Below, piece after piece: positions 13,075 to 26,604 of a stretch of DNA of 64,000 nt; positions within the stretch are counted from its first letter, which is position 1; the number at the start of each line of letters is the position of its first letter. The notes beneath the pieces were generated by a model that saw only the letters and a list, made by a program, of their open reading frames with translations, did not search any database and was not told where the DNA came from. The DNA is from Sipunculus nudus (taxonomy: Eukaryota; Annelida; Sipuncula; Golfingiida; Sipunculidae), in assembly GCA_026874595.1 (NCBI GenBank), contig CM049321.1:20554979-20618978 (forward strand), written 5' to 3'. A program made the position numbers and the translations under genes.

Positions 13075-13432
13075 ACATGCGCGCGGCAGAAACTGTCAAA
13101 CGTGTCAAACGCATTCGTTTGCCGCGCGGCCAGTCCTTTTCCATTTGAGCGTTTTTATGCGTTTTCCGCGCGGCAATCGCATGCCTTTCTCACATTGCTG
13201 AACAAACTCAAAGATGCGCTGATACGGGGAAACCCCACATGTGACGCCATTTGAATTTGAATTCCCATGCGTTTACCGCGCACTGCTGGTTTCCAAAACT
13301 GACGCGTGCGTTTGCCACGCGGCAATCGCATACTTGGAAATAGCAAATGACTTTTTAACTGGTTGGATTTTCGCAGCGCGGCAGTCGCGCGGCAAACGCT
13401 TGCAAAATGCGTACAAGGAAAAACACCCTTAG
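13075..13432. mobile_element. CpG-rich element with repeated GCGCGGCAAACGC motifs
   Basis: A compact GC-rich island in AT-rich surroundings. The motif gcgttt(g/a)ccgcgcg and its complement (gcgcggcaaacgc) occur about six times in both orientations, the pattern of subterminal transposase-binding repeats in MITEs. Clear terminal repeats were not defined. Confidence 0.5.
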
Positions 13433-13499
13433 GGGCGGCAAGTTTGTTTTGTGCATCCCCTCTGGATCTGAAAAAAAAGTTTTATATCTGTATTATACT

Positions 13500-13860
13500 A
13501 TCATAGGTGTGACTAATTTCATAATTCCAAGACCAGACAATGTCATGATAGCGTATGGTAATGTATAAATATCGGCTGACAGTATAAATGTTATAAGTAT
13601 GTTCCTAGTTTGTTTCTATATATATTATAGCATGAATAAAAACATATTTCAAATAAATAATTGTCGTCAGTATCGAATAAATAGTACAACTAATCAGAAT
13701 ATCAGTATATATATTTGTATAGAAATATTTGTTGTTGGTGTTGATAGAATAACACATTTGAGGCTTATTTTTTATTATCAGCCAGATGGTATTATCTGTA
13801 TTGCAAACATGACAAAAACAATTGAATAATGGTTTCACTGAAATCCCGTTATTTCATCCA
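13500..13860. repeat. Third copy of the B/C 3' flank
   Basis: atcataggtgtgactaat... and ...aacacatttgaggcttatt match 25,040-25,270 and 38,520-38,800, the sequence just downstream of the B and C stop codons. No tail exon follows here, so it is an orphan fragment of the gene unit. Confidence 0.6.
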
Positions 13861-13959
13861 TTATATGGTATATAGTGTTGAAAACAGGACAAAAACGGTT
13901 GTATAATAGTTTTACTGAAATCCCATTATTTTATCCATTATATGGTATTTAGTCGACAC

Positions 13960-14960
13960 GTGACACTATGATTATAATGATTTACACTTTTAATGATTTT
14001 ACATTCAACATTCCGATAGTTATTATATATAAGAATCATTTATCTTCACGTAGCTTAACACCAGCCAAATAAAAATGTGTTACATTATAGTGTATCGAGT
14101 CAGTATTTGCGTCTTATCAATGGAATGTGTTTTTATATACAATTAATGGCAACCTAGTTTGCTGGAAACTTTGTATGATCTTCCAAGGACGATAAACATG
14201 GCAATATATGCTTATTGTGTGACTATTCACCTTGCTATCACCTTACTCATGCTGTTCTAGAGTTTAACTAGTTAGATATGATTTGTACAATAGGCACCCT
14301 GATGACAGATAAAAACACTTATCTATGTACACCTATTACACAGATAAAATACAGGACGAACTACAACACATCCAATGAATAGGGCTCAGATAAGGTATAG
14401 TTTGTGATGGAAATATCTTGAAACATCTTGGATAGAAGAGCGATCAACCGAGCACCGTCCTTTTAATATAAAATACCACGAGATATTCTTCATCAATAAA
14501 TATGTACAGCTTATATATGCAGCTTTATGTATATTATATACATTTTTAAACAGAATATTTACAGAAATACATTTAAAATATAAAAACGGGTTTCCTGCAC
14601 TTGAAATATGGGCATCAAACAGATTGTTTGCCTGCCAACTTGGCTATCTGATATAAGTCATTATAGCTATGCACTAACCATGGTGCCTTTACTTAGGGAT
14701 TTTTTATGAAGTGATATCAGTTTGTCTCGAGCATAACAAGTGACATACATTAAAAAAAAAACAATTTCACTTAAAACTAATGTCCCAGAAAGGTTGAGAC
14801 CACTCTGATATCTATCTTATTCAGATCCTAGTAGTTCCAATTATTGAAATATGATTATTTAAATATGTGTTCCATTTACCATTATTTGAACCGATAAGTT
14901 TGATATCACAAACATACAATTTTCAAAATGCTTTCATATTGTGACCCGGTTATATATCTA
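13960..14960. repeat. Intergenic block shared four times (copy 1)
   Basis: Matches 59,520-60,560, and more distantly 31,480-32,360 and 46,190-47,170. Markers are atctTCACgtAgCTTAACACcagc, a paired tcgagtcagtat segment, and gtttgtctcgagcataacaag. No coding potential seen. Probably intergenic sequence carried along with the receptor genes. Confidence 0.7.
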
Positions 14961-15019
14961 TTTTACTTATAATACTATGGTGGTATATAATACAAATGTG
15001 ATAATATATAGTAAGAACT

Positions 15020-15270
15020 ACAGTTTATTTTTATACGCACGTCTTATGACCAGAGTATTATGGTATACCCTGCATCTGTCCGTGCGTCCGCTAAGTTTAA
15101 GTGTCGCCGTGATAACTTACCGGGGCTTAGTCGGATTTAAACGAAACACCATAAACTCAACAGATTATCTCGCTCGATTTCGATTATCGGCAGCATCCAG
15201 GCATATTTCATAAAGTCAGGGGTTACTTGCCTTCTTTGTGGTGTCGCCACGATAACTTATGAAGAATATG
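15020..15270. repeat. Dispersed repeat with 'cgtccgtgcgtccg' segment
   Basis: acgtcttatgaccagagtattatggtataccctgcatctgtccgtgcgtccg resembles the abundant 'gtccgtccg' dispersed repeats of molluscs and other invertebrates. gtgtcgcc(g/a)cgataactta occurs twice (about 15,100 and 15,244). Confidence 0.5.
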
Positions 15271-15279
15271 ATGATTTTT

Positions 15280-17940
15280 TTTTATAAAACTCATAAATTT
15301 TAATTTAATAAAATGTCTCGCCTACGTTTGATTTCCAGCTAGATCCATGATTATTTAATGACCGCAATTTGGAGGCACCTTGGTGACTAACCAAAAATCC
15401 ATGGATATTCATGAAACTTATTATACATATTTACCAATAGAGTTTCTTACCTGAATTACCTTCTCATCAAAATACACGCATATTAAATGAAGTCAGATGT
15501 CAGCAGATACACGACTGGCGTATTATGCACGTTTGCGGTGGTCCTCTTTTAAAAATGGCATTGGATAGAGAATGATCCTTCTTGACCCCATATTTGGATT
15601 AATGCTCCTGCGGATTCATTATGAGAAAATTATTTCCATTTACAAAATAATAAGGGACCTTATTTGCTCTTTGACTGACAGGAACCCTTTACTACATTTG
15701 GAAAATGTTATTAATGAACGTGTGAGATTGAAGCAAAAATTCTAAGCTATGTCCATAATACCAAATGGAAATGTATGATATATTCATAGTAAATATTAAT
15801 TATTTACGATTCTTGATTTATTATTGGTTTTACGTATTAGTGTTGGTCATCATTTAACATGAAAGGAATCACTTCGTGTGATTCTCCGAGGCAGAGATCT
15901 GTGTTTTCACACGTAAATTAAATATGGAAAATTGATATATGGGCAGTAGCCTAACATAAAAACCTCTAGAACGTGTTTTTATTTTTTACCTTAACCGGCA
16001 TAATCAAAGTCATGTTCCCGTTAGATTAGTATATCAAGCCTTAAATGATGAAACACGATGGTATGACGATATAATTATTGCTTTTTTGTCCTAATTAAAA
16101 AGAAAATAGGAAAATTCCATAACTATTGTTGCTTTAATCAGATATTTAACAATATATTTTAAACTATAATATTTAGATAAAGAAATTACTTAACAGTTTA
16201 TCATATAAAAAGTGTGGTTGTTGTGTACAGCTGTTCATGCAGAGGTTGATATCTGAATCAGTCATTAATACTTCTGTGATCCCTTATTTGCATCAACGCT
16301 TACTTACGTATCAATAGCTTATTACATCAGCATGTTCGCATTATGCTGGTAAGCATTTATATGATATATCTAACAGAGGTATATGTGCCTTGCACATAAA
16401 ATGGCCTATTTCATGTCATTACATGTGATCGTCAAACTTCCTTTATGAATTGGTAATAGGATGTTATATTGAAACCTGTGGGGAGGTTGAAATATGATAT
16501 AGTAATATGCAAACATTATATGTAACCCGGCTGCTTAGTGTGCTTGTTTTGTTTTAGTTTTTATATTAACAGTGTTTTAATCCTGACCGTTTTTTTCCTC
16601 TATTCTTAGAATCTGAATCGTGAAGCTCGTGTTCCCGTAAAATCGAGCGTGGTTATTCACACCCTGTTCACAACCTTCTTTTTCGAATCAGGCCTCAAGT
16701 AGGTAGCAACGTGTGAGTGCTTTGGCACACGATACTTCCCGAATAATTATGAAAAAAAAGTTACATTCGGTAAACAGACAAATGTTAGAAAAAGCAGTTA
16801 CTCATAAATTGGGCGTCGGGTTTTCAGCTGTAGCGGATAAACTATGGTGTTTATTATACTGCAGGTTGTTTTTCCATGGTTATCAATAATTATAACATGT
16901 CGACAATTTTATTTGATCAGTTATTATCGGTTAAAGGTGATGACTTTTATTGCTCAGACAAAGGACGCGGTCTCTTCCAAACGTACTGTACTAATTTTCA
17001 CATCATAAATGCTCCAGTTCTATTTCTTTAGAATCAGGTAACTTGGATTTGCATGTATCTTAAAATAATATCGTTCATAAACACAGCGTCATATCGACCC
17101 TCTGGCAATACCACCAGATAACTGACCCCAGAGTGTCTTTACATCTTAACTTGGAGGAACGCATAATAAGGCCTTATGAAGATGTAAATAATTTCGTTAT
17201 TTCTGACAACACTTAACAATTAACATAACCAGACAACCTTATCGTTAGCATTTTTGTGTACTATTTTATAATACCAAGCATGAGGGAGAAACGTTCCGTT
17301 TTAATCAAGCACCTTGGTAAACCCCTATGCATGTTTGTTGAATTTATGACCGCATGAACTCAAGCAGGTTACATGACGCAGACAACTTGCAGGCGATACA
17401 GGAAATGACCCGTGTCCATGGAGACGGTGTTTCATTTTGGGTTGCGATTTCACATGTATACTATTGTGTTAATTCATTATTCTTAGCATAATATAAAGAT
17501 TATGGACCGTTTACCATAATATGAATGCAACTTGATGCAAGACCACTGCGATACATTCCTCCATATTACTTGTGTCACGAGTCGAGGAGGCTTACAAGCC
17601 CAATTATCCGATTGCCTACTGTGTTACCATAAACATTATCCTCGTCTGTTGTGTTCCGGTCCAGTGAGTCAGCATATGGCTTTTGTAGAATGAAACCATA
17701 TGAATGTCCGATAATCCCAAACAATACTCACTTTTAAAAAAGATAGACGCTTTATTCAATTTAAAACTTTATATGTACAATATAATCACAGGTTATCGAT
17801 ATTCTGGACCTGAACACCGAAGTATCAGTAGGGGCCAAACGATGTCGCGAAAGTCGCGGAAAAAGTTTAATAATTCCAACCATGATATCCATGTGGGTAA
17901 TGTAAAAAAGTATAACACGCAATAGAAGTACACACGACTT
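15280..17940. other. No gene recognised
   Basis: AT-rich, no splice-bounded open segment, no repeat with a second copy in this window that I could see. Confidence 0.55.
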
Positions 17941-17949
17941 ATTATTTCA

Positions 17950-18540
17950 CAGAACATATCTGTTTAAGGGCAAACCTGACACTTTACTAGCGCCCCCTAT
18001 TGATAACAATGCGAATTAAAACAATCTAGTGGAATAATATTGTTTGAAATTTGTAATTTTTGTCATTACCACCTATATGACAAAACGTGTGAAATAATAA
18101 TACCTAAATATGACCCCTTCAGGCCCGGCCAGCTCATTCAACGCACTACTTCCCCACAAAGTCGAAAACGTATGACGCCGCATAGACTGACGTCATTAAC
18201 TGGAATTGCTATATTTCTGTTCACCAATCATAAAGAACTGTTTGCCATATTTTGGATAATTTCTCTCATACGAATTAAATGTCAGTTAAGACATTATTAT
18301 TCACTCGGTAGGCGGAAGAATGGCTCCTGCAGCCTTTGGCAAAGAACTTTTTATACTGTCTCCTGGCTCACACTACCAGTGATCTGTTTGGGAGAGTCGC
18401 ATAAATTATATAAATTTTGCGCTTGCCGGATGATTGACTGTTCACATTTCCAACAGGATTTTGATTGGTTGCTGACAACGCTCTTCTCATGACTATTCAT
18501 TGAATGCCATGCGATTTATGTCACATAGTGTTGATGGATA
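17950..18540 (+). other. 150-codon open stretch without recognisable features
   Basis: An open frame at 18,040-18,492 (MFEICNFCHYHLYDK...) is longer than expected by chance in this AT-rich DNA but has no domain, repeat or flanking splice logic that I recognise. The DNA is less AT-rich than its surroundings. It may be part of a mobile element next to the tract at 18.6 kb. Confidence 0.25.
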
Positions 18541-18624
18541 GGTCAGTAGCATGTCTTTGAAATATCAAGCAAGTATGTTAATAAAAGATACTTACTGAAA
18601 CACCATTTATACCAGATTAAAAAA

Positions 18625-18900
18625 ACACGGTCTCAATGCGAAAACTAATTGCGTAGTTTTCAAAAATCACTCCCGGCGCCGTGTGGATACGGACTACGCA
18701 TGCGGACAACGCATACAGATAACGGTGGTTTTCGCATTTGCATAAATTGAAACGAAAACGCATAAATTGAAACGACCTAGGTAAAAATCTGAAAAAGCGA
18801 TATTTGTGGACTCCCGATACGGAATACGCAATAACGTAAAAAATACCTTTAGTGCGTAGAACGTTTCGATTAATCCTTATGCGTAGTCCTCATGCTTCTA
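18625..18900. mobile_element. CpG-rich tract with 'atgcg' repeats, MITE-like
   Basis: Repeated gcgtagt, cggactacgcatgcggac and acgcataaattgaaacga (twice, back to back) distinguish it from its surroundings. It may belong to the same class as the TTAA element 250 bp downstream, but no ends were found. Confidence 0.4.
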
Positions 18901-19154
18901 CCCGATATATATATTGGATTCACCATTGACATATACTACAAAGTTGTTTATATATACTTTTCACCAATAAAGTGTTCTTAAATCGTTTTCTTCTTCCTGT
19001 ATACAAAAAGAAATAAGTAATTTCAACGGCAAGCCCAGTGGCGAAAAGCAAAATAGTGCGCCATATGTTTCTTCCAACATATTTCATCTCCTGTTCCCGT
19101 TCTGGGTATGGTAAATAGGCTCACGTGGTTTGTGTTTAATCAGACACAGAGCGA

Positions 19155-19453
19155 TTAAGCCGCGTTTTCACTTGTACGGATACGGTGTGTGTATGGTGTG
19201 GATACGTTTGCGGATATTGTGTGTGTGTGTGTGTCCATTAGATACGTTTCTCAGTGCGTTTTAAGGTCCTTAACTCTCTTTCACCCCTACAAAATGGCAC
19301 GTTTTCGCATGCGATTCCCTACCCGTGGCTACATGGTCCGGTTTGAAAATATACGTACCCGTAATCCACTCCGCACCGCATAATTGGATACAGTTCTTTT
19401 TTTTCCATATGCGGCATTACAGACGCATCCGCATAAGTTGACACGCAGCTTAA
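19155..19453. mobile_element. 299-bp MITE flanked by TTAA
   Basis: Starts TTAAGCCGCGTTTTCACTTG and ends ...ACACGCAGCTTAA. The right end reverse-complements to TTAAGCTGCGTGTCAACTTA, so imperfect inverted termini of about 30 bp begin with TTAA. TTAA targets are characteristic of piggyBac-type elements. The interior is CpG-rich with repeated gcggatacg-like motifs. No coding capacity. Confidence 0.7.
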
Positions 19454-19559
19454 GAGTGTGTATAAACCAGGTGAGTTTAAGGTTGTAATTTGGGGCAGGG
19501 ATGGTTTTCCTGGAAACTTTCGGATTTAACCAAAATGAACTATTTGGTGAAATAATACA

Positions 19560-21680
19560 CACATTATTGCAAATAATTATGTACGTTTCAAATGGGATTG
19601 CACTTTGTCTCTAGCATGCGCAATGTGCGCAAAATTGGTCTGCTGTTATCTGGTCTCATTAGCCAGCATCGGAGGTTTTATAAAGTAAACTAAGTCCACA
19701 CCATGGACGCAGACGGTATCCTCACCGGTAAATATTGGAGAGGCTTATTTTGTTTCATCATTTGGGGTTAAAAATATAGGTTCTTTCTTGAGATCTGTCG
19801 GATCAGTATATTGTACCATTCGCGGGTGTCGCTAGTGTGTTGAAAGGGTCTGCTAGATGCATTTCATTTTATACGTGTTTGCGAAGGGGCAATACTATTG
19901 TATATACGTATATTCGATGGGGAAGTAATATTAATTGACATTCATTCTCATCGAAACCATCGGGAACAATCCCCTCATCTTCCCGCCCGAATAAAAAAAC
20001 GCCAAAAACAACACTTAAATAATAAAGATAGAGACTCGTGACTGAAATCAATTTAAACTAACACAGCTCTACTGAAATAGCCTCGAATTAATAAAACGGA
20101 ATATGAGATCTAACATAACAACTTGTGTATGATAAATATGTGTAACTATTTACTTGACTTTTTCTCTGTTTGTTCATTTGGATATTATAATATGAAGATA
20201 CATCTGGTAAACCCACAGCTCCAGTGCCAGGGGTTTATCTCATCTAGAGTTAACTTTGTTAAATTATGTAAAATGACATCAATTTTATTTTTTTGCTTTC
20301 ATTAAGGAGCGGTTTTCTGTATTTGTCATGTAATGTGTTGTAATTGGGATTGACATCAGTTTAAAGTGTTGTTATGTTAAATTTCAGGTTAGAACGCCTT
20401 ATTCCTAGGTCAGGTCAAGTTAAGTAAGGTCAGTCAATTTTGTGGTATGGAAGTTTAATGGGAGAGGGTAAACACATTAATTATAGCAGGCTGGTGATAG
20501 TAAAAATTTAATAAATAAAAAAATGGAGTGTTTGCCATTTTTTGTTAATGTAGGAGGTGATTGAAAGAAATGGGTTTTCCTGTGAAAATGCTTCACAGGT
20601 GACGACATCTGTTGCCAGTTTGAGAAGTTGCCATATTATACGGGGGGGGGGGGGGGGATGAGATCCACGACCTATGTCTTTTTTCCCGCCAGTTGAGCTT
20701 GAACTTGAGATGGATGTAAAACATGATGTAAAAAATTATGTAAAACGCTCGATAGACAACACTATTTATTGGGGGGGGGGGGGGGTTAGGTGGGGGATGG
20801 ATATCTAAAATATAAAATATATGGAGCCTGGAAAAATCGTCTCTCCTGTCTTTAATAGCGAAGTAAAGTCCCGCTTGACAAGTCGCGAAACTTTGCGATA
20901 AAGAGGACACGGGTACTTCCGGTGGCCGTCTAATTTTCGCATACAAAAAGTCATCATGGTTTGGTTTAGTGAAATCAGACACAAACCAGAAGCATGCATA
21001 AACAGAATGCTCTGTGCCTGAAAATAATAATTACTTTGTACTGTTTGAGATTTGGCTTAATTTGACCTTTCTCTGTCATAGTGGCAGGCCCGAACTTCCA
21101 GTGTCACTAGTCACCGACAGGCTTCTCTTATGTGGTTGGAAAAGTTCTGTATTAGCTTTGTTTATGTTTGAAAATCCCTGTTTACAAGTTTAAAATGAGC
21201 GACATCTTGTGGAAATATCAAGAAGTCATGATTTTGATGAAACATCTTAAAGATATATTTGATTTATATTTTGCATGATGCTACATTCAACTGTTTAAGA
21301 GTCCCTCTTTGCAAATGAGCTTTCAAACAAACACCAGAGTTCAAATATTTTACATTCATATAAAAGTGTCTCTAACATTAGTTTCAGTAATTATTATGTT
21401 AATTTATTCATTTTTATTTTCGTACTACAAATGCTGTTAACCATTATAGTAATAAAGGTAACAGTACTTAGGGCGCCTCAGCTATTTGTCATTTCATTTG
21501 CATGAGCTAAACAAGTTATCAATTTGTTCTAGATAAATTTAGTCATTTTTATTTTCATTTTGGTTAAAATATATATATGTTCTATATTGCAAATACAGAT
21601 TTAAGAATAACTACCTGTGATCCTAATAATTATATCAAGACTAATATCTCCGTAATTGTACATTTTGCAAAAACAGTCGA
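19560..21680. other. No gene recognised; two long G runs
   Basis: Contains G16 at 20,642 and G15 at 20,771. Proline-rich frames on the minus strand come only from these runs. Confidence 0.55.
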
Positions 21681-21689
21681 TTACTCATT

Positions 21690-22110
21690 TTTAGCTCAGC
21701 TGACTTAAAATCTTCTGAGCTATAGGGGTCACTCTTTGTCCTTATACTTTGTCAAATACTGATGGCGCAGCCTGCAATCTTTTTTTATGTAATATGAATG
21801 TAACAACCCATATCTCAGGATTGGTTCAACTTATTAGCTGAAATTGTGCATGTCCATAGATCTATTATCTCACAGCCTCGTACCAGATACTTGTAGCACA
21901 ATCTACAATAATTTTGCGTGGTGTCCATATAGGCTCATGTATTAGGCTGAAAATGTGCATGCCTATAGACCTTGAATATCTCCATCTCGTACTCACGACA
22001 GATGGCGCCGTCTACAATCTTCTTTGTGTGGCGTCCATCCATCCATTTATTTTCGGTGAAAATTGCTCATATCTCATATATCCATATATTTATACAGCAA
22101 TAGAATATAT
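21690..22110. repeat. Dispersed 'agctcagctgac...gagctataggggtcac' repeat
   Basis: agctcagctgacttaaaatcttctgagctataggggtcactctttgtcc, followed by three diverged roughly 100-bp tandem segments ending in 'tttgtgtggcgtccat'. The style is typical of molluscan interspersed repeats. Confidence 0.55.
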
Positions 22111-22439
22111 TATATCAGACTACTACTCGGCCGAGTATGTGGAATCCTCGTGAGGATATTCAAATTTTTTCAATTTGTAGATATAGTAAAAAAACGAAAC
22201 TTAACAATTCGGGGAACCATTAGGATATTACATGTAAACATAGGGTAGAAATTGTTGTTTATTTCAAATTTGTCACAATTAAAATGCAGAAACAACTATC
22301 ATTCTTAAATTAGAATTCGCCAGTCAACCAGAAAAGGACGCTTTCAGGGAGCTTTTCATTGAACAGAACCACAAAGATTGCGGTCAAATACTACTGTTTA
22401 ATTGGCGCCGTGAAGGGAGAGCATTACATAGAGATCAGC

Positions 22440-22890
22440 CAATCAGATTACAGACATGCTCAAAGTCCAATATGGCTGCCACAAAACATACGCTAATTTT
22501 CCTTCTAGAGCAATATTTCAGAGAGTATGTAGATATTTGACGGGGATTAACGGAGATCTTTGGTGCTTGTGAGGACTATATTTATATCGATTTACAGACC
22601 TGCCTGATAACCGAGATGGCTGTCAGAGGACAATCACTAGTTTTCTCTTATGAATATTTTACAGCACATTGACTACCTTGAGGGAAATTTTGCTTTCAAA
22701 TTTCAGACTCCCGTTAAATCCAATATGGGTGCCAGGCAAATATGTGTTTAATTATTTCGCAGTAACCTCTCAGATAATGCTTTGATTTTTCTGGAAAAAT
22801 TGTCTCTGTTAATTGTGGTTTTAAATTTCAGACCAATCTGACATCCAATATGGCTCAGGGCTGCCATTGGGAAGGATGTCGGTCGCGGGG
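22440..22890. repeat. Diverged tandem segments with 'tccaatatggctgcc' motifs
   Basis: The motif occurs at 22,467, 22,609 (gagatggctgtc), 22,719 and 22,844, each followed by a 'ttttcttctagagcaatattt/ttaattatttcgcagtaac'-like stretch. The last two are duplicated at 34,567-34,730. Confidence 0.6.
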
Positions 22891-24376
22891 CATTAATTTA
22901 GGACCTTTACGGTTCCAAACCTCTAGTTCACTCATGTTTATGAGGCTTTTGAATAAGTTTTTGTTTACAGGGATGCAGGCTGATCTTTTCTAAAGCCAGT
23001 AGGTACAGTTGATGAAGAAACGGACTGATGGGCTTGGCCCACTGCTGAGGGTGTGAATGCAGGTAAATGACTTTCTTAGCCCCCCCCCCCCCCGCCACTA
23101 CCAGTGAACTGACTTTACTGTGTATTCATGTTCCATTTATGTTGTATATAAATCGAACTAGCTTGGATATTCATACATCCCTCTCTATATATATCTAATA
23201 TATATGTGTGTGCCTGTTTTCATTACCATTATTATACATGGATGTGTCTTTGTGTTGCCAGACTCTTTAGTAGAACGGTAGCCTTGTGAATGAGAATTTT
23301 GAGATAAGTAACAGGAACTCTTTTATCCGGTTGGGATGAGGATATTAAATGATAACCTGACATGAAAGATAAATCTCTATCTTAAGTCATCAAAATATAA
23401 CTACAGAAATAAGTTAAGTGTATACATAAAGAAATTTATGTACAAGGACAGCACCATAAGTTTCAAATGTTCCCAACCAAGCGTGTATCTTTTATCAGAC
23501 ACGCAAAGCATAACCAGTATCATTTCCCACGGAGAATGTTTCCGTCAATTACAGTAGATTATTGCTGAAATTAATATTACAATATAATATTAAAAATAAC
23601 CGTTTCTTTGTAACCTTGCTTTGCCCCGATAAAAAAATGAACATATTCATATCATGGTGATATCAAAACCATTGCTGTTGTAATGGTTACTTATAATTCG
23701 GGTAACGGCATTATCGACAGTTAATTGTAATCCAAATGGCTGATCAACTGGACAGCTATAAAGTGATTATCGAATTAGATGGTTATGTTTAAATATGTCC
23801 CATGTACTTCTGTGGTCCCATATTTGCCATAACCCCTACTAACTTATTAGTAACTAATGATATCAGCAGGATTTCATTATTCTGGTAGCAAGTTATATAA
23901 TAAACTTAATTATGTGTTATGAGTAACCGGATTATGTGAATATAAATAACTTATTTAATGTCAGCATTAGTGAACATTTAATATGCGTTTATGTGAGTAA
24001 GGATTGTTCCGAGTTGTGACGGAGTTGAATAAGAGATATTTAGATATTTTAAAGGAATCTTGATGATTTCTTCTGACATCACAGCTTTTGATTAGCTAAA
24101 CGGAGAACCCATCGATAGGAAAAACTAACAATGCCAACCACTAATTGGGTAATTGTTAAAACATCCTCCTTTCTAGAGGAGATAAGTACAAATACGTTTC
24201 ACTTATTTTAAGCATACATTTGAAGGGCATATCGTTTGAAGAATTAACTCTTGCAATGTAATGTGCAAGCACTTTGGGTAGTCCAGCAGCCTATGGTGAA
24301 TGAGCGTTAATATTATATAATTAGGCCCCGTGGGATTTTGTATTCTTTTTACCAAAATCGCAAAGATCTTGTTATA

Positions 24377-24454
24377 ATGAACACGTGCCTGTTTATGTAC
24401 ACTATGCTACTTCTTCCAATTCTGTTCACTAGTCGTTCTTTCCTTGCCATGAAG
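24377..24454 (+). CDS. Candidate plus-strand signal-peptide exon (copy 1)
   Basis: ATG opens MNTCLFMYTMLLLPILFTS then RSFLAMK, followed directly by donor GTAGGT. The hydrophobic run resembles a secretory signal. A copy with the same frame and donor lies at 36318-36395. No downstream exon of a plus-strand gene was recognised, so this may be chance in a conserved duplication. Confidence 0.3.
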
Positions 24455-25303
24455 GTAGGTAGAAAACAATTATAATATGGCTCACGTATAACCCATCCCA
24501 TCTCGGCCGATTTCAGTACATCATCAATAGGTAAAACCTGCTTCAGATTTTATTGAATCAATGTTCTATGGAATGATAGAACATGCACCAAAGTTATAGC
24601 ATATTTGGTACACACATGTAAGTAGAAAAAACAGGCGTTTTTAATTGCGTTTGTAATCGCCAAGTGATCACTGGAAGCACCCCTCCCCTATGCCTGCAAC
24701 TAAAAAACGTAATGGACCGTTTATGGAGGATACGCCCCTTGGAATATGGTCAAGATTAAAAAAAAACACATTACCTGTATATGCATTATGTGTATTTGTT
24801 ACCTATAACTAATATAATGACCAAAGTTATATGTTCAGGATGATTCCTGAAGTGTTTTCTTCGTTGTATTATTATTGTTTTTGCCAACATTTTGATCTAA
24901 AACATTCTAAATACTCATGTACACGAGTTGAAATAAGCGTGTATCGGGCGCGATCAGTGGTTCAAAACAAGAACATAGAGTCAACCCGGTTTCCCTACTG
25001 TGCAACCTCGCATATCGAGGTTTTCTAAGCTTGTGTTTTATACCACCATAGGTGTACCTACATGTAATTCCATAATTCCAAGGACAATCCTTTCGTTTCA
25101 GCTTACAGCAATTTACAAATATCAGCTGGCAGTATAAATGAAATAAATATGTCGACTAAAAAGTAATATAAATTCGAATATATAATGTATACCTCTCCCT
25201 GTGTTGACAGAATAAGAATAACATTTGAGGCTTATTTGTTTATAATTAGCCATATTGTTAGTTAACCTTTGTAAACATGACATAAACATGACATTAACTT
25301 TAT

Positions 25304-25304
25304 G

Positions 25305-25391
<87 letters not shown>
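25304..25391. repeat. (TA)n microsatellite
   Basis: About 43 units with one TATTATA interruption, 160 bp downstream of the gene B stop. Only about 8 units remain at the matching site 38,820. Confidence 0.95.
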
Positions 25392-25394
<3 letters not shown>

Positions 25395-25551
25395 CAGGTT
25401 TTATAGACGTTCCACCTAAAACATTTGCTTCGCATTTCCCATATCCGTAATCAGTTATTTATCGTCTTACACGTACAATTACAGGTTTGATCCATATGTC
25501 AGTTGATCAGAGCGATTATCACTAGATCATTTGCCTTCCAGTGTGAGCTTA

Positions 25552-25633
25552 CTACGGTCTGGAGCCAGAAAACGAAACACGCCCTGAACTGTATGTGGCA
25601 GCTTTGGTGGCTGTGAAACTACCGGAAGATTCC
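25552..25633 (-). CDS. Gene B terminal exon: cytoplasmic tail
   Basis: 82 nt, phase 2 in. It encodes 26 residues (ESSGSFTATKAATYSSG, then RVSFSGSRP) and ends in a double stop, TAG TAA. The tail is rich in Ser/Thr with one Tyr. No ITIM, ITAM or dileucine motif is evident. Acceptor gattacag. The same double stop closes the C copy at 38998. Confidence 0.82.
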
Positions 25634-26527
25634 CTGTAATCGTATAATAAAATTATTATAAAACATTCGTGCACCAAAGTACATCGATTTTCATCCTTTT
25701 CCCGTCATAATGTGTATCTATTTTTTTATATACTAGACTTGTATATCTTAAATAAATTTAATGGAAATTTAGAAAATTCCAAAACATAGTGTGCAGGTAT
25801 GGACTAAATTGTAAACGAATTAATAATAAGTTGTATTCACTATTACCTCTCAGATCCATCGCAGATGTCATATTTTAACGTAAGTGCCATATGTGTCATC
25901 CCGAAAATTAGCGACAAACAGGTGAAACCCCATAAAATTCTAACCAGAACCAACTGATTAGAACTGTTGTCAGTTTTATCTGAAATAAGAAATTTAAACT
26001 GTAATATTTAATATATATCATGATAAATGTATCTGCATAAACAGAGACAAGTGAACTTTCCAGCAGCAGTGTTCTTGGTTTACCGTTACATCTTTAAATC
26101 GTACAATAATAAAAATGTAGTTATCTAGGTTAAGGAAGTTTGGAATTAAAAGGCGAATGATGAATCGAAGGAAAAGTGAGGTTTGTATTAAATGTAAATG
26201 TATGTCACATAGCCCTCCGTTTAACATAAATCAAAGGCCTCATTCAACTGGTTATGAATACATCCTTACACAACAAATAACACCAACAGTCTTATACGTA
26301 CTCATTACAAAGGTTATCGGAAGTCACAAACACCGCCGAATGTCAAATATTTATTTACAAAATTCTAGAAATTAGGTAAATTACACGAGAATTGCTTTAT
26401 CAGGTCCTGTGTTTTGCAATTTATGTACATACCATGTGAAGGTGTTAAGCCGCTTAATTCCTTACTTCCAACAGTTGTTCCTTGGCAATCATATTTTCTT
26501 AGATTATCTGTATATATTTTAACACAC

Positions 26528-26604
<77 letters not shown>

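Noticed and set aside
20593-20982. Proline-rich minus-strand frame
   Set aside because: Produced by the G16 and G15 homopolymers; no other protein feature.
26433-26481. Stalk exon between CTLD2b and TM in gene B (copy in C at about 39,915-39,963)
   Set aside because: It has AG and GT edges in both genes, but joining it in phase to CTLD2b creates TGA; direct CTLD2b-TM splicing keeps the frame.
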